This document shows, one piece after another, positions 8,897-17,744 of a stretch of 64,000 nucleotides of DNA. Below the pieces are notes generated by a model. The model was not told the DNA's origin and searched no databases. It saw only the letters and a list, made by a program, of their open reading frames with translations. This stretch comes from Mycolicibacterium aurum (lineage in GTDB: Bacteria > Actinomycetota > Actinomycetes > Mycobacteriales > Mycobacteriaceae): the NCBI GenBank assembly GCA_900078775.1, contig LT549889.1:3100001-3164000 (forward strand). Direction: 5' to 3'. The translations under genes and the position numbers were made by a program. Numbering within the stretch: the stretch's first letter is position 1; the number at the start of each line of letters is the position of its first letter.

Positions 8897-9088
8897 GTGA
8901 AGGTTTCCGTCGATGCAAGCCGGTGCCAGGGCCACACCCTGTGCGCGATGATCGCCCCCGACTCGTTCGTGCTCGACGACGTGGACGGTCACGCATCGCC
9001 GGTTTCAGAGGTGGTGCCCGCCGATCAGGAGGATGCGGTGCGCGAGGCCGCCCACTCCTGCCCCGAACAGGCCATCGTCATCGAATGA
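8897..9088 (+). CDS. P450-associated [3Fe-4S] ferredoxin
   Basis: A 63-residue ferredoxin that passes electrons to the P450 encoded next. The cysteine pattern is CQGHTLC and then SCPEQA, three ligand cysteines, as in the single-cluster [3Fe-4S] ferredoxins that accompany actinobacterial P450s. The GTG start at 8897 has GGAAGGAG upstream. The gene lies 46 bases before the P450 start. Confidence 0.9.
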   Translation: MKVSVDASRCQGHTLCAMIAPDSFVLDDVDGHASPVSEVVPADQEDAVREAAHSCPEQAIVIE

Positions 9089-9134
9089 CGCCCCGGCCAC
9101 TGGAATCACCAGAAAACCCAAGGGAGACAACGCC

Positions 9135-10502
9135 GTGAGCATCGATGATGTCACGACCGAGGACGCACGCAAACGCAACAAGATCCACTTCGACCGGCAC
9201 ACCCCCGAGTACCGGTTGCAGTTCGACGACATCACCGAGGAGATGCACTCCCGATGCCCGATGGCGTGGACCGACGTCTACGACGGGCACTGGATCGCCG
9301 CGGACAGCAAGCACGTCTTCGAACTCGCCCGTTGCCCCGCGGTGTCCAATCACCATGACATCAGCGGTGAGACACCGTTCCAGGGCATCACCATCCCCAA
9401 GGCCAGTCGCGCCACCGTCGTGCGCGGCGGCATCCTGGAGATGGACGAGCCCGAACACAGCGAGTACCGCGGGGCGCTGAACCCGTATCTGTCCCCCGCG
9501 GCGATCAAGCGCTGGGTGCCGTTCGTCGACGAGATCACCCGGGCCGCCCTCGACGAGCACATCGAGACGGGCCGGATCGACTTCGTCGACCACCTGGCCA
9601 ACGTGGTGCCCGCGGTGCTCACGCTGGCGATGATGGGCCTGGACCTGAAGAAGTGGAACATCTACAGCGAGCCCACCCACGCGTCGGTCTACACCCCCGA
9701 GCACGCTCCCGAACGCGAGAAGATCAACGAACAGCACCGTGAGATGGGCATCGACCTGCTCACCAACATGTTCGCGATCCGGGAGAACCCGCGCCCCGGT
9801 CTGATCAACGCGCTGCTGCAGGTGCGCATCGACGGCGAGCCCGCACCCGATATGGAGATCCTGGGCAACCTCGGGCTGATCATCGGTGGCGGTTTCGACA
9901 CCACCACCGCGCTGACCGCGCACGCTCTGGAATGGCTGGGCGAGAACCCCGAGCAACGTGAGCTGCTGAGCCGGGAGCGCGAGACCCTGATCAACCCGGC
10001 CACCGAGGAGTTCCTGCGGTTCTTCACCCCGGCGCCCGGCGACGGCCGCACCTTCTCCGAGGATGTCGAGGTCGAGGGTCAGCAGTTCAAGCAGTACGAA
10101 CGCCTCTGGCTGTCCTGGGCGATGGCCAACCGGGATCCCAAGGTGTTCGAGAAGCCCAACGAGATCATCCTGGACCGTAAGGGCAACCGGCACTTCAGCT
10201 TCGGCATCGGTGTGCATCGCTGCGTGGGTTCCAACGTGGCGCGCACGGTGTTCAAGTCGATGCTGACCGCGGTGCTCGACCGGATGCCGGACTACGTGTG
10301 CGATCCGGAGGGCACCGTGCACTACGACAGCATCGGTGTCATCCAGGGCATGCGGAACCTGCCGGCCACCTTCACCCCGGGCAAGCGCCTCGGGCCCGGC
10401 CTGGACGAGACGCTGGAGAACCTGCAGCGGATCTGCAACGAGCAGGAACTGGCCCGGCCGATCACCGAGCGCAAGGAAGCCGCCGTCATCGACTGGAAGT
10501 AG
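9135..10502 (+). CDS. Cytochrome P450
   Basis: A 455-residue soluble bacterial P450. The haem-binding loop is FSFGIGVHRCVGSNVAR with the Cys ligand, the I-helix oxygen-activation motif is GGGFDTTTAL, and the K-helix ExxR is EEFLRFF. The GTG start at 9135 follows AAGGGAGA. It forms an operon with its ferredoxin and two SDRs, so hydroxylation followed by alcohol oxidation is the likely order. The length is slightly above the usual 400-430, with a longer C-terminal tail after TPGKRLGPG. Confidence 0.92.
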   Translation: MSIDDVTTEDARKRNKIHFDRHTPEYRLQFDDITEEMHSRCPMAWTDVYDGHWIAADSKHVFELARCPAVSNHHDISGETPFQGITIPKASRATVVRGGILEMDEPEHSEYRGALNPYLSPAAIKRWVPFVDEITRAALDEHIETGRIDFVDHLANVVPAVLTLAMMGLDLKKWNIYSEPTHASVYTPEHAPEREKINEQHREMGIDLLTNMFAIRENPRPGLINALLQVRIDGEPAPDMEILGNLGLIIGGGFDTTTALTAHALEWLGENPEQRELLSRERETLINPATEEFLRFFTPAPGDGRTFSEDVEVEGQQFKQYERLWLSWAMANRDPKVFEKPNEIILDRKGNRHFSFGIGVHRCVGSNVARTVFKSMLTAVLDRMPDYVCDPEGTVHYDSIGVIQGMRNLPATFTPGKRLGPGLDETLENLQRICNEQELARPITERKEAAVIDWK

Positions 10503-10513
10503 TACCGCAACGT

Positions 10514-10548
10514 CGGCCCGGTCCCGTACCCGGTACGGGACCGGGCCG
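10514..10548. terminator. 17-base perfect inverted repeat after the P450 gene
   Basis: Arms at 10514-10530 and 10532-10548 (CGGCCCGGTCCCGTACC and its complement) are perfect and separated by one base, so a stem of about 14-15 pairs with a small loop can form. It lies 11 bases after the P450 stop. There is no T-run, as is common for mycobacterial terminators. Confidence 0.7.
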
Positions 10549-10754
10549 AATGCGTATCCGATCGGCACTCAACAGCGGGAATAGGTGCTGGTTTGACGGC
10601 GTTTCGCCACGGTAAGGCAGCGGAAAAGGACTTGTGTGGATCGAGGTCGATCCTGTTAGCCTTTTGATCACAGCAATCGGTAACGAAAACTAAGGCTCCC
10701 TCGATAAGGGGGATGTCGCCCGAAACAGTTCGGGTGGGGAAAGGTAAAAACCAC

Positions 10755-11093
10755 ATGCTCAAGGTGTCGCGCACGAAGCTTGCCGTCCTGGTCGGCGGTA
10801 TGGCTCTGTCAGTGCCGATGTCGGTCGGGATCGCCTCAGCCCAGCCCGACCTCGGTCCCGTCATCAACACAACCTGCAACTACGACCAGGTGTGGGCCGC
10901 CATGAACGCGGAGCGCCCCGATCTGGCAGCGCAGTTCAACGCTCAGCCGATGGCGCTGGGCATGCTGCGCAGCTTCATGAACTCCAGCCCGGCGGACCGC
11001 CAGGGCACGGTCAACCAGATCGCCGCCTACCCCGGCGCGCAGAGCTACCTGGGGGCCACCCTGCAGCTGGCCAACAGCTGCCACAACTACTGA
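10755..11093 (+). CDS. Secreted hemophore-related protein (Rv0203/Rv1174c family)
   Basis: A small secreted protein of 112 residues. It has a Sec signal peptide (basic MLKVSRTK, a hydrophobic stretch, and cleavage after IASA at about residue 29) and a short helical mature domain beginning QPDLGPV with TTCNYDQVWAAM and ending NSCHNY. The two cysteines probably form a disulfide. The pattern matches the mycobacterial hemophore-like family, whose founding member Rv0203 binds haem; haem binding here is not proven. The ATG at 10755 follows GGGGAAAGG. The gene is isolated between two hairpins, with a 252-base leader. Confidence 0.82.
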   Translation: MLKVSRTKLAVLVGGMALSVPMSVGIASAQPDLGPVINTTCNYDQVWAAMNAERPDLAAQFNAQPMALGMLRSFMNSSPADRQGTVNQIAAYPGAQSYLGATLQLANSCHNY

Positions 11094-11104
11094 GTTGTAA
11101 GCCG

Positions 11105-11146
11105 AAAAAAGTCCCGCTCTCCGATGCCGGAGAGCGGGACTTTTTT
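11105..11146. terminator. Bidirectional intrinsic terminator
   Basis: AAAAAA, then GTCCCGCTCTCC (11111-11122), a six-base loop, GGAGAGCGGGAC (11129-11140) and TTTTTT. The 12-bp stem is perfect with A/T tracts on both sides, so it can end transcription from the hemophore gene on the plus strand and from the acyl-CoA dehydrogenase operon on the minus strand. Confidence 0.95.
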
Positions 11147-11154
11147 GTGTGCGA

Positions 11155-12330
11155 TCAGCCGCGGGGCAACCCCAGCACCTGCTGGGCGATGATGTTGCGC
11201 TGGATCTCCGAGGTACCCCCGGCGATGGTGCCGGAGAAGCTGCGCGCGTACCGCTCGAACCAGCTCGCGTAGTAGTGGTCCAGGTTCATGTGCGCGTACG
11301 GCCCGCTGAACGACGGGTGGATCAGCCCCTCGGAACCGGCCGCGACCAGAGCATTGTTCGACGCCCGCAGTTCGGCCTCGGCGCCGAGCAGTTTGGGCAC
11401 CGAGACGGACGCGACGTCGACCTCGCCGCGGGCCGCCTTGGCCAGCCCGACCGACCCCAGTAGCCGCAGCGCCTGATAGTCCATGATCGTCGAGGCCAGC
11501 TGGTCGCGTTCCAGCGGTGTGGACGGTTTGAAGTCGCCGATCGAGTTGGCGATGCGGTCGGCGAAGCCCAGCCACATCATGGTGCGCTCGTGCCCCAACG
11601 AGCCGTTGGCCACCTTCCAGCCCCCGTTGAGCGGGCCGACGAGGTTCTCCGCGGGCACCCGCGCGTCGGCGAAGAAGACCTCGTTGAAGTCCTTGTTCTC
11701 CTCCCCGCAGATGTCGGCGAACGGCCGGCACACCACCCCCTCGGTATCGGTCGGGATGATGAGCACGCTGATGCCCTTGTGCTTGGGCGCATCGGGATCG
11801 GTGCGCACGAAGGTCAGCAGCCAGTCCGCGTCGTGCGCGCCGGAGGTCCACACCTTCTGCCCGTTGACCACGAAATGGTCCCCGTCTCGGACCGCTTTGG
11901 TGCGCAGCGAGGCCAGGTCCGATCCGGCGCTCGGCTCGCTCATGCCCAGCGACGCGGTCTTCTCACCGCGCAGCACCGGCACCGCCCACTGCCGTTTCTG
12001 TTCCTCGCTGCCGAAGGTCAGCAGCGAGGCGGCGATGATGTTGACGCCCTGCGGGTTGAAGCTGTGGTAGATCCGGCGCCGGCACAGCTCCTCGAGGTGG
12101 ACGTAGGTTTGCAGCACCGTGGCGTTGCGCCCGCCGAATTCCGGCGGCTGCGCCGGCAGCAACCAGCCGTTGTCGAACAGCAGCCGCTGCCAGTCCCGCG
12201 CCCACTGGGGCATGTGTGAAACCGACCGTGGACGCTCCAAAGTGTCTGCCGCACTGGGCAGATGCTCGTCGAGGAAGGCCGAGAACTCGGCGCGGAACTC
12301 TTCGACGTCGGGATCAAATTCGAGTTGCAT
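11155..12330 (-). CDS. Acyl-CoA dehydrogenase, catalytic-base-bearing subunit of a pair
   Basis: FAD-dependent enzyme that introduces a 2,3 double bond in an acyl-CoA (391 residues). It has TEPSAGSDL-type substrate/FAD motifs (MSEPSAGSDLASLRTKAVRD), NGQKVWTSGAHDADW, and a C-terminal IAGGTSEIQRNIIAQQVLG. A Glu in GSLGHERTMM lies where the isovaleryl/long-chain type carries the base. The ATG at 12330 overlaps the preceding acyl-CoA dehydrogenase gene by 17 bases. Two adjacent, different subunits match the heteromeric (FadE alpha2beta2) enzymes of mycobacterial steroid side-chain degradation. Confidence 0.9.
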   Translation of the reverse strand: MQLEFDPDVEEFRAEFSAFLDEHLPSAADTLERPRSVSHMPQWARDWQRLLFDNGWLLPAQPPEFGGRNATVLQTYVHLEELCRRRIYHSFNPQGVNIIAASLLTFGSEEQKRQWAVPVLRGEKTASLGMSEPSAGSDLASLRTKAVRDGDHFVVNGQKVWTSGAHDADWLLTFVRTDPDAPKHKGISVLIIPTDTEGVVCRPFADICGEENKDFNEVFFADARVPAENLVGPLNGGWKVANGSLGHERTMMWLGFADRIANSIGDFKPSTPLERDQLASTIMDYQALRLLGSVGLAKAARGEVDVASVSVPKLLGAEAELRASNNALVAAGSEGLIHPSFSGPYAHMNLDHYYASWFERYARSFSGTIAGGTSEIQRNIIAQQVLGLPRG

Positions 12331-13378
12331 CAAACTCCTCGGCGATAAGCGCGCGATGTTCGGCGGCGCCGCCGAGCAGAAGCTCGCCGGCCTTGGCCCG
12401 CTTGAGCGCGAACTGAAGGTCGTTCTCCCAGGTGAAGCCCATGGCTCCGAAGGTCTGCAGGCCATGCTGGAAGACCAGCGTCTGGCACTCCCCCGCACTG
12501 GCCTTGGCCATCGCCGCGGCGATCCGGCGCCGCGGGTCGTCGGCGGCGATGGTGAGTGCGGAGAAGTAGGACAGCGCCCGCGCGCGTTCGATGGCCACGT
12601 ACATATCGGTGGCCTTGTGCTGGATGGCCTGAAAGGAACCGATCGGCACGCCGAACTGCTGCCGGCTCTTGGCGTGTTCGAGTGCCAGGTCCAGAATCCG
12701 CTGACACGCCCCGACCATGGTGATGGCCATGCCCATCAGGGCCACGTGCCGGGACCGCTCCACCAGCGCCAGCGCGGCGGACGGCTCCAGGTCGAGGCGG
12801 TCGGACTCCGCCACCCGCACCCGGTCGAAGGTGACCTCGGCGATGTGCAGGACGGGATCGAATACGTCCCGGCGCCGGGCGGAGATCGCCGCGCGAGGTC
12901 GATCCCCGGTCGCTTCGCTCCCGCCCTCCGAATCGACCAGGAACACCCCGGCCGGGGTGACCACCGCGAGCTGTTCGGCCCGGTCACCGTCGAGCACGAA
13001 CTTCGAGGTGCCGTCCAGTTCCCAGCCCTGCCGGCTCCAGTTGGCGCTGACGCCGGAGTAGATCGCGGTGCCGGCCTTGGCCGGGTCGAACCGCTCCCCG
13101 GCCAGCGGCGCGTACTGCGACAGCGTGGCCAGGAAGGGGGTCGGATCGGTGGCGCGACCGAGTTCCTCGAGCACGATGGCAAGCTCGACGGCGTTTTCCG
13201 GGTCGGTCAGCTCGGTCCAGCCGGCCTCCAGATACGAGCGCCACAGCCGGTCCGCCGCCTCGGCGTCGCCCGTGCCTTCCGCTATCCCGCGCACCAGCGA
13301 GGCCGGGCATTGTTTGCCCACTGCATCGCGCACCGTTTCCTGCCAAAGCCGCTGATCAGCGTCGAACTCCAGAAGCAT
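12314..13378 (-). CDS. Acyl-CoA dehydrogenase, second subunit of a pair
   Basis: A 354-residue acyl-CoA dehydrogenase-fold protein, shorter than usual. It keeps the C-terminal domain (RQQFGVPIGSFQAIQHKATD, LQTFGAMGFTWENDLQFALK) but has a reduced middle domain and no Glu at the place of the known catalytic bases (VERSRHVALMGMAI). That fits the non-catalytic half of a FadE heterodimer, with the gene at 11155 as its partner. The ATG at 13378 follows GGAGGTGT. It leads the operon, and a perfect copy of the recurring palindrome is 35 bases upstream. Confidence 0.88.
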   Translation of the reverse strand: MLLEFDADQRLWQETVRDAVGKQCPASLVRGIAEGTGDAEAADRLWRSYLEAGWTELTDPENAVELAIVLEELGRATDPTPFLATLSQYAPLAGERFDPAKAGTAIYSGVSANWSRQGWELDGTSKFVLDGDRAEQLAVVTPAGVFLVDSEGGSEATGDRPRAAISARRRDVFDPVLHIAEVTFDRVRVAESDRLDLEPSAALALVERSRHVALMGMAITMVGACQRILDLALEHAKSRQQFGVPIGSFQAIQHKATDMYVAIERARALSYFSALTIAADDPRRRIAAAMAKASAGECQTLVFQHGLQTFGAMGFTWENDLQFALKRAKAGELLLGGAAEHRALIAEEFDATRI

Positions 13379-13413
13379 CTGACACCTCCCGCCTCCACTC
13401 GTTCCGTCCGCAG

Positions 13414-13428
13414 GAGAATAGCATTCTC
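13414..13428. promoter_or_regulatory. Perfect GAGAAT-N3-ATTCTC palindrome
   Basis: GAGAATAGCATTCTC, 12 of 12 arm positions. It lies in the divergent gap between the acyl-CoA dehydrogenase operon (start 13378) and the amidohydrolase operon (start 13628). Its centre, TAGCAT, resembles a -10 element, so binding could block the promoter. Confidence 0.65.
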
Positions 13429-13536
13429 ATGATTGGTGGCCAGATTCTCCTCGATGGCCGGTTGGATTCCGGACAATGGGCGGTACGCGACTGACCAGCA
13501 GACACTCTCACCAGCAACGATGTAAGCGTTCCACTG

Positions 13537-13551
13537 GAGAACAATATTCTT
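13537..13551. promoter_or_regulatory. Second GAGAAT-type site before the amidohydrolase operon
   Basis: GAGAACAATATTCTT matches 10 of 12 arm positions and lies 76 bases upstream of the GTG start at 13628. With the site at 13414 each divergent operon has its own copy. Confidence 0.5.
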
Positions 13552-13627
13552 GATATTGAAGAACAAGGATCTACACTGGGTTCAGGATGGCGGCCCCGGC
13601 CGACCAGAGCTGAAGGATGAAATCACG

Positions 13628-14749
13628 GTGAAAGAGTTCAAGGTCGGTGCCGGCGTCGATGCCGGGGTCGTCACGGTGCCCGTCATCGACGCCAGCGTGC
13701 ACATCTTCGTCGAGTCGAACAAGGATCTACGCCAGAACTTCCTGCAGGAACCCTTCCGCAGCCGCGGCTTCCCCGATTACGAGATGGACTGGTACGGCGC
13801 GCCCGGCGGTGAATACGCCCCGCGGACAACGGGTCCCGAGGGGCAGTACCCGGGCTCGGATCCGGCCGTCGCAGCCAAGCACCTGTTCACCGACCGGGGC
13901 GTGGACATCGCGATCCTGCACCCGATGACCCGCGGCATCATGCCCGACCGCCACCTCGGTTCCGCGCTCGCCTCGGCGCACAACGACATGATGGTGACCC
14001 GCTGGCTGGACCACCCCGAGTTCGGCGAACGCTTCCGCGGGACGCTGCGGGTCAATCCGGACGACATCGCCGGGGCGCTGCGCGAGATCGAGCGGTACAA
14101 GGACCACCCCCGCGTGGTGCAAATCGGCATTCCACTGCAGACCCGGGAGCTCTACGGCAAGCCGCAATTCTGGCCACTATGGGAGGCCGCGGTGGACGCC
14201 GGCCTGCCGGTCGCGGTGCACTTCGAGGTGGGGTCCGGGGTGATGCTGCCGCCGACCCCGAACGGAATCACCCGCACCTACGAGCAGTTCGTCGGATTCA
14301 CCGCGTTGAACTACCTGTATCACCTGATGAACATGATCGCCGAGGGCGTTTTCGAGAAGTGGCCCACGCTGAAGTTCGTCTGGGCCGACGGGGCCGCCGA
14401 CCTGCTGACACCGTTCATGTGGCGGATGGACTGCTTCGGCCGCCCGCACCTCGAACAGACCCCCTGGGCACCCAAGATGCCGAGTGCCTACCTGCCCGAC
14501 CACGTGTACTTCGTGCAGGGCTTCCTGGACGGACCGGGCGACGTCGACTTCGCCGGCGAGTGGGCCGGATTCACCGGCAAGGACGACATGGTCATGTACG
14601 GCTCCAGCTATCCGCACTGGCAGCTCAACGAGTTGACGGTGCCGAGTTCCTACAGCGCCGAGCAGCGCGACAAGTTGTGCTGGCGCAACGCCGCCGAGTT
14701 GTACGGCATCCAAACCCCGGTCATACCGTCGGCAGCTGCGGCACAGTAG
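13628..14749 (+). CDS. Amidohydrolase_2 family metal-dependent hydrolase/decarboxylase
   Basis: A TIM-barrel protein of the ACMSD/decarboxylase-related amidohydrolase_2 family (373 residues). The N-terminal metal motif DxHxH is seen only as DASVHIF, the central His as AVHFEVGSG, and the C-terminal motif that is normally SDYPH is GSSYPHWQ, so the metal-binding Asp is replaced by Ser. The GTG at 13628 is preferred over a TTG at 13550 because it has AAGGA upstream. It leads a long plus-strand operon and is followed by a second member of the family. The altered ligands make catalysis uncertain. Confidence 0.85.
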   Translation: MKEFKVGAGVDAGVVTVPVIDASVHIFVESNKDLRQNFLQEPFRSRGFPDYEMDWYGAPGGEYAPRTTGPEGQYPGSDPAVAAKHLFTDRGVDIAILHPMTRGIMPDRHLGSALASAHNDMMVTRWLDHPEFGERFRGTLRVNPDDIAGALREIERYKDHPRVVQIGIPLQTRELYGKPQFWPLWEAAVDAGLPVAVHFEVGSGVMLPPTPNGITRTYEQFVGFTALNYLYHLMNMIAEGVFEKWPTLKFVWADGAADLLTPFMWRMDCFGRPHLEQTPWAPKMPSAYLPDHVYFVQGFLDGPGDVDFAGEWAGFTGKDDMVMYGSSYPHWQLNELTVPSSYSAEQRDKLCWRNAAELYGIQTPVIPSAAAAQ

Positions 14750-14768
14750 AGGCATTGAGGAGGCTTTC

Positions 14769-15914
14769 ATGACCACCACAGCCAATCCCCGGGTTCCCGA
14801 ACCCGAACGTATCGCAGTGCGGTGCATCGACTCCGACGTACACCCGGCGCCGCGTACCGGCGAACTCGGGCAGTACATCCCGGAGCCCTGGCGCAGCAAG
14901 TACTTCGGCACCCACAAGATCGGTGACCAGATCTACTACGACGCGCCCGACTATGCGCACTCCTATGCGATGCGGCTGGACACCTTCCCGCCCGATGGAG
15001 AATTCGCCTGCAGTGATCCAGAACTCGCCTTCAAACAGCTGATCATGGAGGCCGGCGCCGATATCGCGGTCCTGGAGCCCGCCGCGTACCCGGCGCGTAT
15101 CCCGGAGGCCGTGCACGCGATGAACTGCGCGCTCAACGACTGGCAGGCCAACCATTGGCTGGACAGCCGGAACAACTGGCACGAACGCTGGCGCGGGTCG
15201 ATCTGCCTGGCAATCGAGGAGCCGGAACTCAGCGTCGAGGAGATCGAGCGCTGGGCCGATCACCCGTACATGGCGCAGATCCTGATCAAGGCCGAGCCGC
15301 GACCGTCCTGGGGTAACCCCAAGTACGACAAGATCTGGGCGGCGGCCACCAAGCACGACATCCCGGTGAGTTGCCATCTGTCCCGCAGCCACTACGACGA
15401 ACTGCCGATGCCCCCAGTCGGGTTGCCCAGCTACAACCACGACTTCATGGTCACCTACTCGCTGCTGGCCGCGAATCAGGTGATGAGCCTGATCTTCGAC
15501 GGCACCTTCGACCGGCATCCCACGCTCAAGATCGTGTTCGTCGAGCACGCCTTCACCTGGATCCTGCCGCTGATGTGGCGGATGGACGCCATCTACGAGG
15601 CCCGCAAGTCCTGGCTGGACATCAAGCGCAAGCCCAGCGAGTACGTGAAGGACCACATCAAGTTCACCACGCAGCCGTTGGACTATCCGGAGGACAAGAC
15701 CGAATTGACCCGGGCCTTCGAATGGATGGAATGCGAGAAGATCCTGCTGTTCTCCAGTGATTACCCGCACTGGACCTTCGATGATCCGCGCTGGCTGGTC
15801 AAGCACCTGCCCGAACACGCCCGCGAACCGATCATGTTCCGTAACGGGATGGCGACCTACCGGAACATGCCGGAGATGGTGCCCGCCCTCGAGGGCCAGG
15901 TCCGGGTCTTCTAG
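14769..15914 (+). CDS. Amidohydrolase_2 family metal-dependent hydrolase/decarboxylase
   Basis: Second amidohydrolase_2 protein of the operon (381 residues). It has DSDVHPAP at the N-terminus, PVSCHLSRSHYD in the middle, the conserved FVEHAFTWILPLMWRMD, and an intact SSDYPHWTFDD metal motif at the C-terminus. The ATG at 14769 follows GAGGAGG. Family members catalyse C-C hydrolysis or decarboxylation of small ring or enol acids. The pairing of this intact copy with the altered copy at 13628 suggests a hetero-oligomer or a divided role. Confidence 0.87.
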   Translation: MTTTANPRVPEPERIAVRCIDSDVHPAPRTGELGQYIPEPWRSKYFGTHKIGDQIYYDAPDYAHSYAMRLDTFPPDGEFACSDPELAFKQLIMEAGADIAVLEPAAYPARIPEAVHAMNCALNDWQANHWLDSRNNWHERWRGSICLAIEEPELSVEEIERWADHPYMAQILIKAEPRPSWGNPKYDKIWAAATKHDIPVSCHLSRSHYDELPMPPVGLPSYNHDFMVTYSLLAANQVMSLIFDGTFDRHPTLKIVFVEHAFTWILPLMWRMDAIYEARKSWLDIKRKPSEYVKDHIKFTTQPLDYPEDKTELTRAFEWMECEKILLFSSDYPHWTFDDPRWLVKHLPEHAREPIMFRNGMATYRNMPEMVPALEGQVRVF

Positions 15915-15916
15915 GC

Positions 15917-16309
15917 ATGACACAGGCAGACGAGACGCCCCGGCTGGCTCAGGGGCGCGAACACGTGGTGGCCACCGTCGACGAGATCCCGCACGGGACA
16001 CACAAACTGGTGCCCATCGGACGACACGGCGTCGGCGTCTACAACGTCAACGGCACCTTCTACGCCATCGCCAACTACTGCCCGCATGAGGGCGGCCCAC
16101 TGTGCTCGGGGCGTGCGCGGGGCCTCAATATCGTGGACGAGAACGTGCCCGGGGACGCGGTCATGGTGCGCGACAAGGAGTACATCTTCTGCCCGTGGCA
16201 CCAGTGGGGCTTCGAACTGGCCACCGGGACCACGGCGGTCAAGCCGGAGTGGAGCATCCGCACCTACCCGGTCCGGGTGGTCGGCAACGAAGTGCTGGTG
16301 CAGGCATGA
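15917..16309 (+). CDS. Rieske [2Fe-2S] ferredoxin-like protein
   Basis: A 130-residue single-domain Rieske protein. The cluster ligands are NYCPHEGGPLC (Cys-x-His) and FCPWHQWGF (Cys-x2-His). The spacing between the two boxes is longer than usual. It starts three bases after the amidohydrolase stop and overlaps the following hydrolase by four bases (ATGA), so it is inside the operon. It may donate electrons to an oxygenase; no oxygenase alpha subunit lies beside it. Confidence 0.88.
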   Translation: MTQADETPRLAQGREHVVATVDEIPHGTHKLVPIGRHGVGVYNVNGTFYAIANYCPHEGGPLCSGRARGLNIVDENVPGDAVMVRDKEYIFCPWHQWGFELATGTTAVKPEWSIRTYPVRVVGNEVLVQA

Positions 16310-17229
16310 GCGGGCTGGTGAGCACCGAAGGCCCCACCCTGACCGCCGGGGAGCAGACCATCGAGATCAACGGCGGCAACGTCGTCTACGAAATCCTGGG
16401 TGAGACAGGCGAATTGATTGCCCTGACGCCGGGCGGACGGTTCAGCAAGGACATTCCCGGCCTGCGCCCGCTGGCCGAGGCGCTGGTCGAGGGCGGCTAC
16501 CGGGTACTGCTGTGGGACCGGCCCAACTGCGGCAAGTCCGATGTGCAGTTCTACGGGCAGAGCGAATCGCACATGCGCGCCGAGACGCTCTACCAGCTGC
16601 TGACCGCACTCGATGCGGGACCGTGCATCATCCTCGGCGGATCCGGCGGTGCCCGGGATTCGATGCTCACCACCATGCTCTACCCCGAGATCGTCCGAAA
16701 ACTTGTGGTGTGGAACATCGTCGGCGGCATCTACGGGTCGTTCGTACTCGGCGGGCACTACATAACCCCCAGCATTCTGGCGGTCCGCGGACTCGGCATC
16801 GAGGGCCTGCTGAGCGTGCCGGAATGGCGCGAGCGCATCGAACAGAACCCGGCCAACCGGCGGCGTCTGCTCGAGCTCGACGCCGACGAGTTCCTGAAGG
16901 TGATGTTGCGCTGGCTCAACGCGTTCGTGCCCAAGCCGGGCCAGACCATCCCCGGTGTGCCGGACGAGATGTTCGACAACATCACCGTGCCGACCCTGAT
17001 CATCCGCGGCGGGGAGAACGACTGGGACCATCCCAAGCGCACCTCACTGGAGGTGAACTGCCTCATCAAGGGGTCGAAGCTGATCGACCCGCCATGGCCG
17101 GAGGACGCCTGGGAGCGCGCCGGCGAGAAGTTCGCCCAGAGCGGCGGGAAGAACTTCTGTCTGTTCGACACCTGGGTGCAGGCCGCCCCCGCGATCCTCG
17201 ATTTCCTGGGCACCCCGGACGCCTCGTGA
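16306..17229 (+). CDS. Alpha/beta-fold hydrolase
   Basis: A 307-residue alpha/beta hydrolase, probably an esterase or C-C bond hydrolase. The nucleophile elbow is LGGSGGARDS, preceded by LLWDRPNCGKSD; a candidate acid lies in ENDWDHP. No clear final His motif is seen, since the C-terminus ends WVQAAPAILDFLGTPDAS. The ATG overlaps the Rieske gene stop. Confidence 0.82.
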   Translation: MSGLVSTEGPTLTAGEQTIEINGGNVVYEILGETGELIALTPGGRFSKDIPGLRPLAEALVEGGYRVLLWDRPNCGKSDVQFYGQSESHMRAETLYQLLTALDAGPCIILGGSGGARDSMLTTMLYPEIVRKLVVWNIVGGIYGSFVLGGHYITPSILAVRGLGIEGLLSVPEWRERIEQNPANRRRLLELDADEFLKVMLRWLNAFVPKPGQTIPGVPDEMFDNITVPTLIIRGGENDWDHPKRTSLEVNCLIKGSKLIDPPWPEDAWERAGEKFAQSGGKNFCLFDTWVQAAPAILDFLGTPDAS

Positions 17230-17234
17230 CGGGC

Positions 17235-17708
17235 TCACCGGACCACGATGCGGACCTCGCTGTTCAACGACGCCTCCAGCGCGGTGTGGATACGGCTTTC
17301 CGGTACCCGCGCCAGATCGGCCCGGTCCAGGGTGACCTCCACGATGTCCCAACCCTGTCCGCTCGGGAAGCGGTGCACCGCGCCGGTCAACCCGAAGCCG
17401 GCCAGTACGCCGTGCGCATCGTCATCGGTGCCCCGGCTGACGAAGGTCAGCACACCGGGCCGCACGTCATCACCGAATGCCTTGGCACACAGTGCGATGA
17501 CCTCGGCGCGCAGGGCGTCGGCATCGTCTCCGGCCAGCAGCACCTCGACCTCACGGCGATTGGCCGGCATCTCGGCCAGATCGGCGTCGACCACCTCGGC
17601 GCCGAAGGGCCGGCCCAGCTCACGGAGCGTCGCCATGCCCTCGGCTAGCTGTGCGGGTGTCAACCGCCCGGACGGATCCACATCGACACGCACCACTGCG
17701 GTTCTCAC
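17235..17708 (-). CDS. Conserved hypothetical protein on the opposite strand
   Basis: A 157-residue protein encoded against the surrounding operon, with GTG start at 17708. It begins RTAVVRVDVDPSGRLTP and ends SLNSEVRIVVR, with alternating beta and helix character. No known motif, membrane segment or cysteine cluster fits. It ends five bases from the hydrolase stop and starts 36 bases from the divergent NuoF-like gene. The product of the antisense frame is low-complexity and less convincing, so this strand is preferred. Function unknown. Confidence 0.65.
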   Translation of the reverse strand: MRTAVVRVDVDPSGRLTPAQLAEGMATLRELGRPFGAEVVDADLAEMPANRREVEVLLAGDDADALRAEVIALCAKAFGDDVRPGVLTFVSRGTDDDAHGVLAGFGLTGAVHRFPSGQGWDIVEVTLDRADLARVPESRIHTALEASLNSEVRIVVR

Positions 17709-17744
17709 GGCCGTCAGCCTAACGGTGGAAAGGAATATCCGGTC

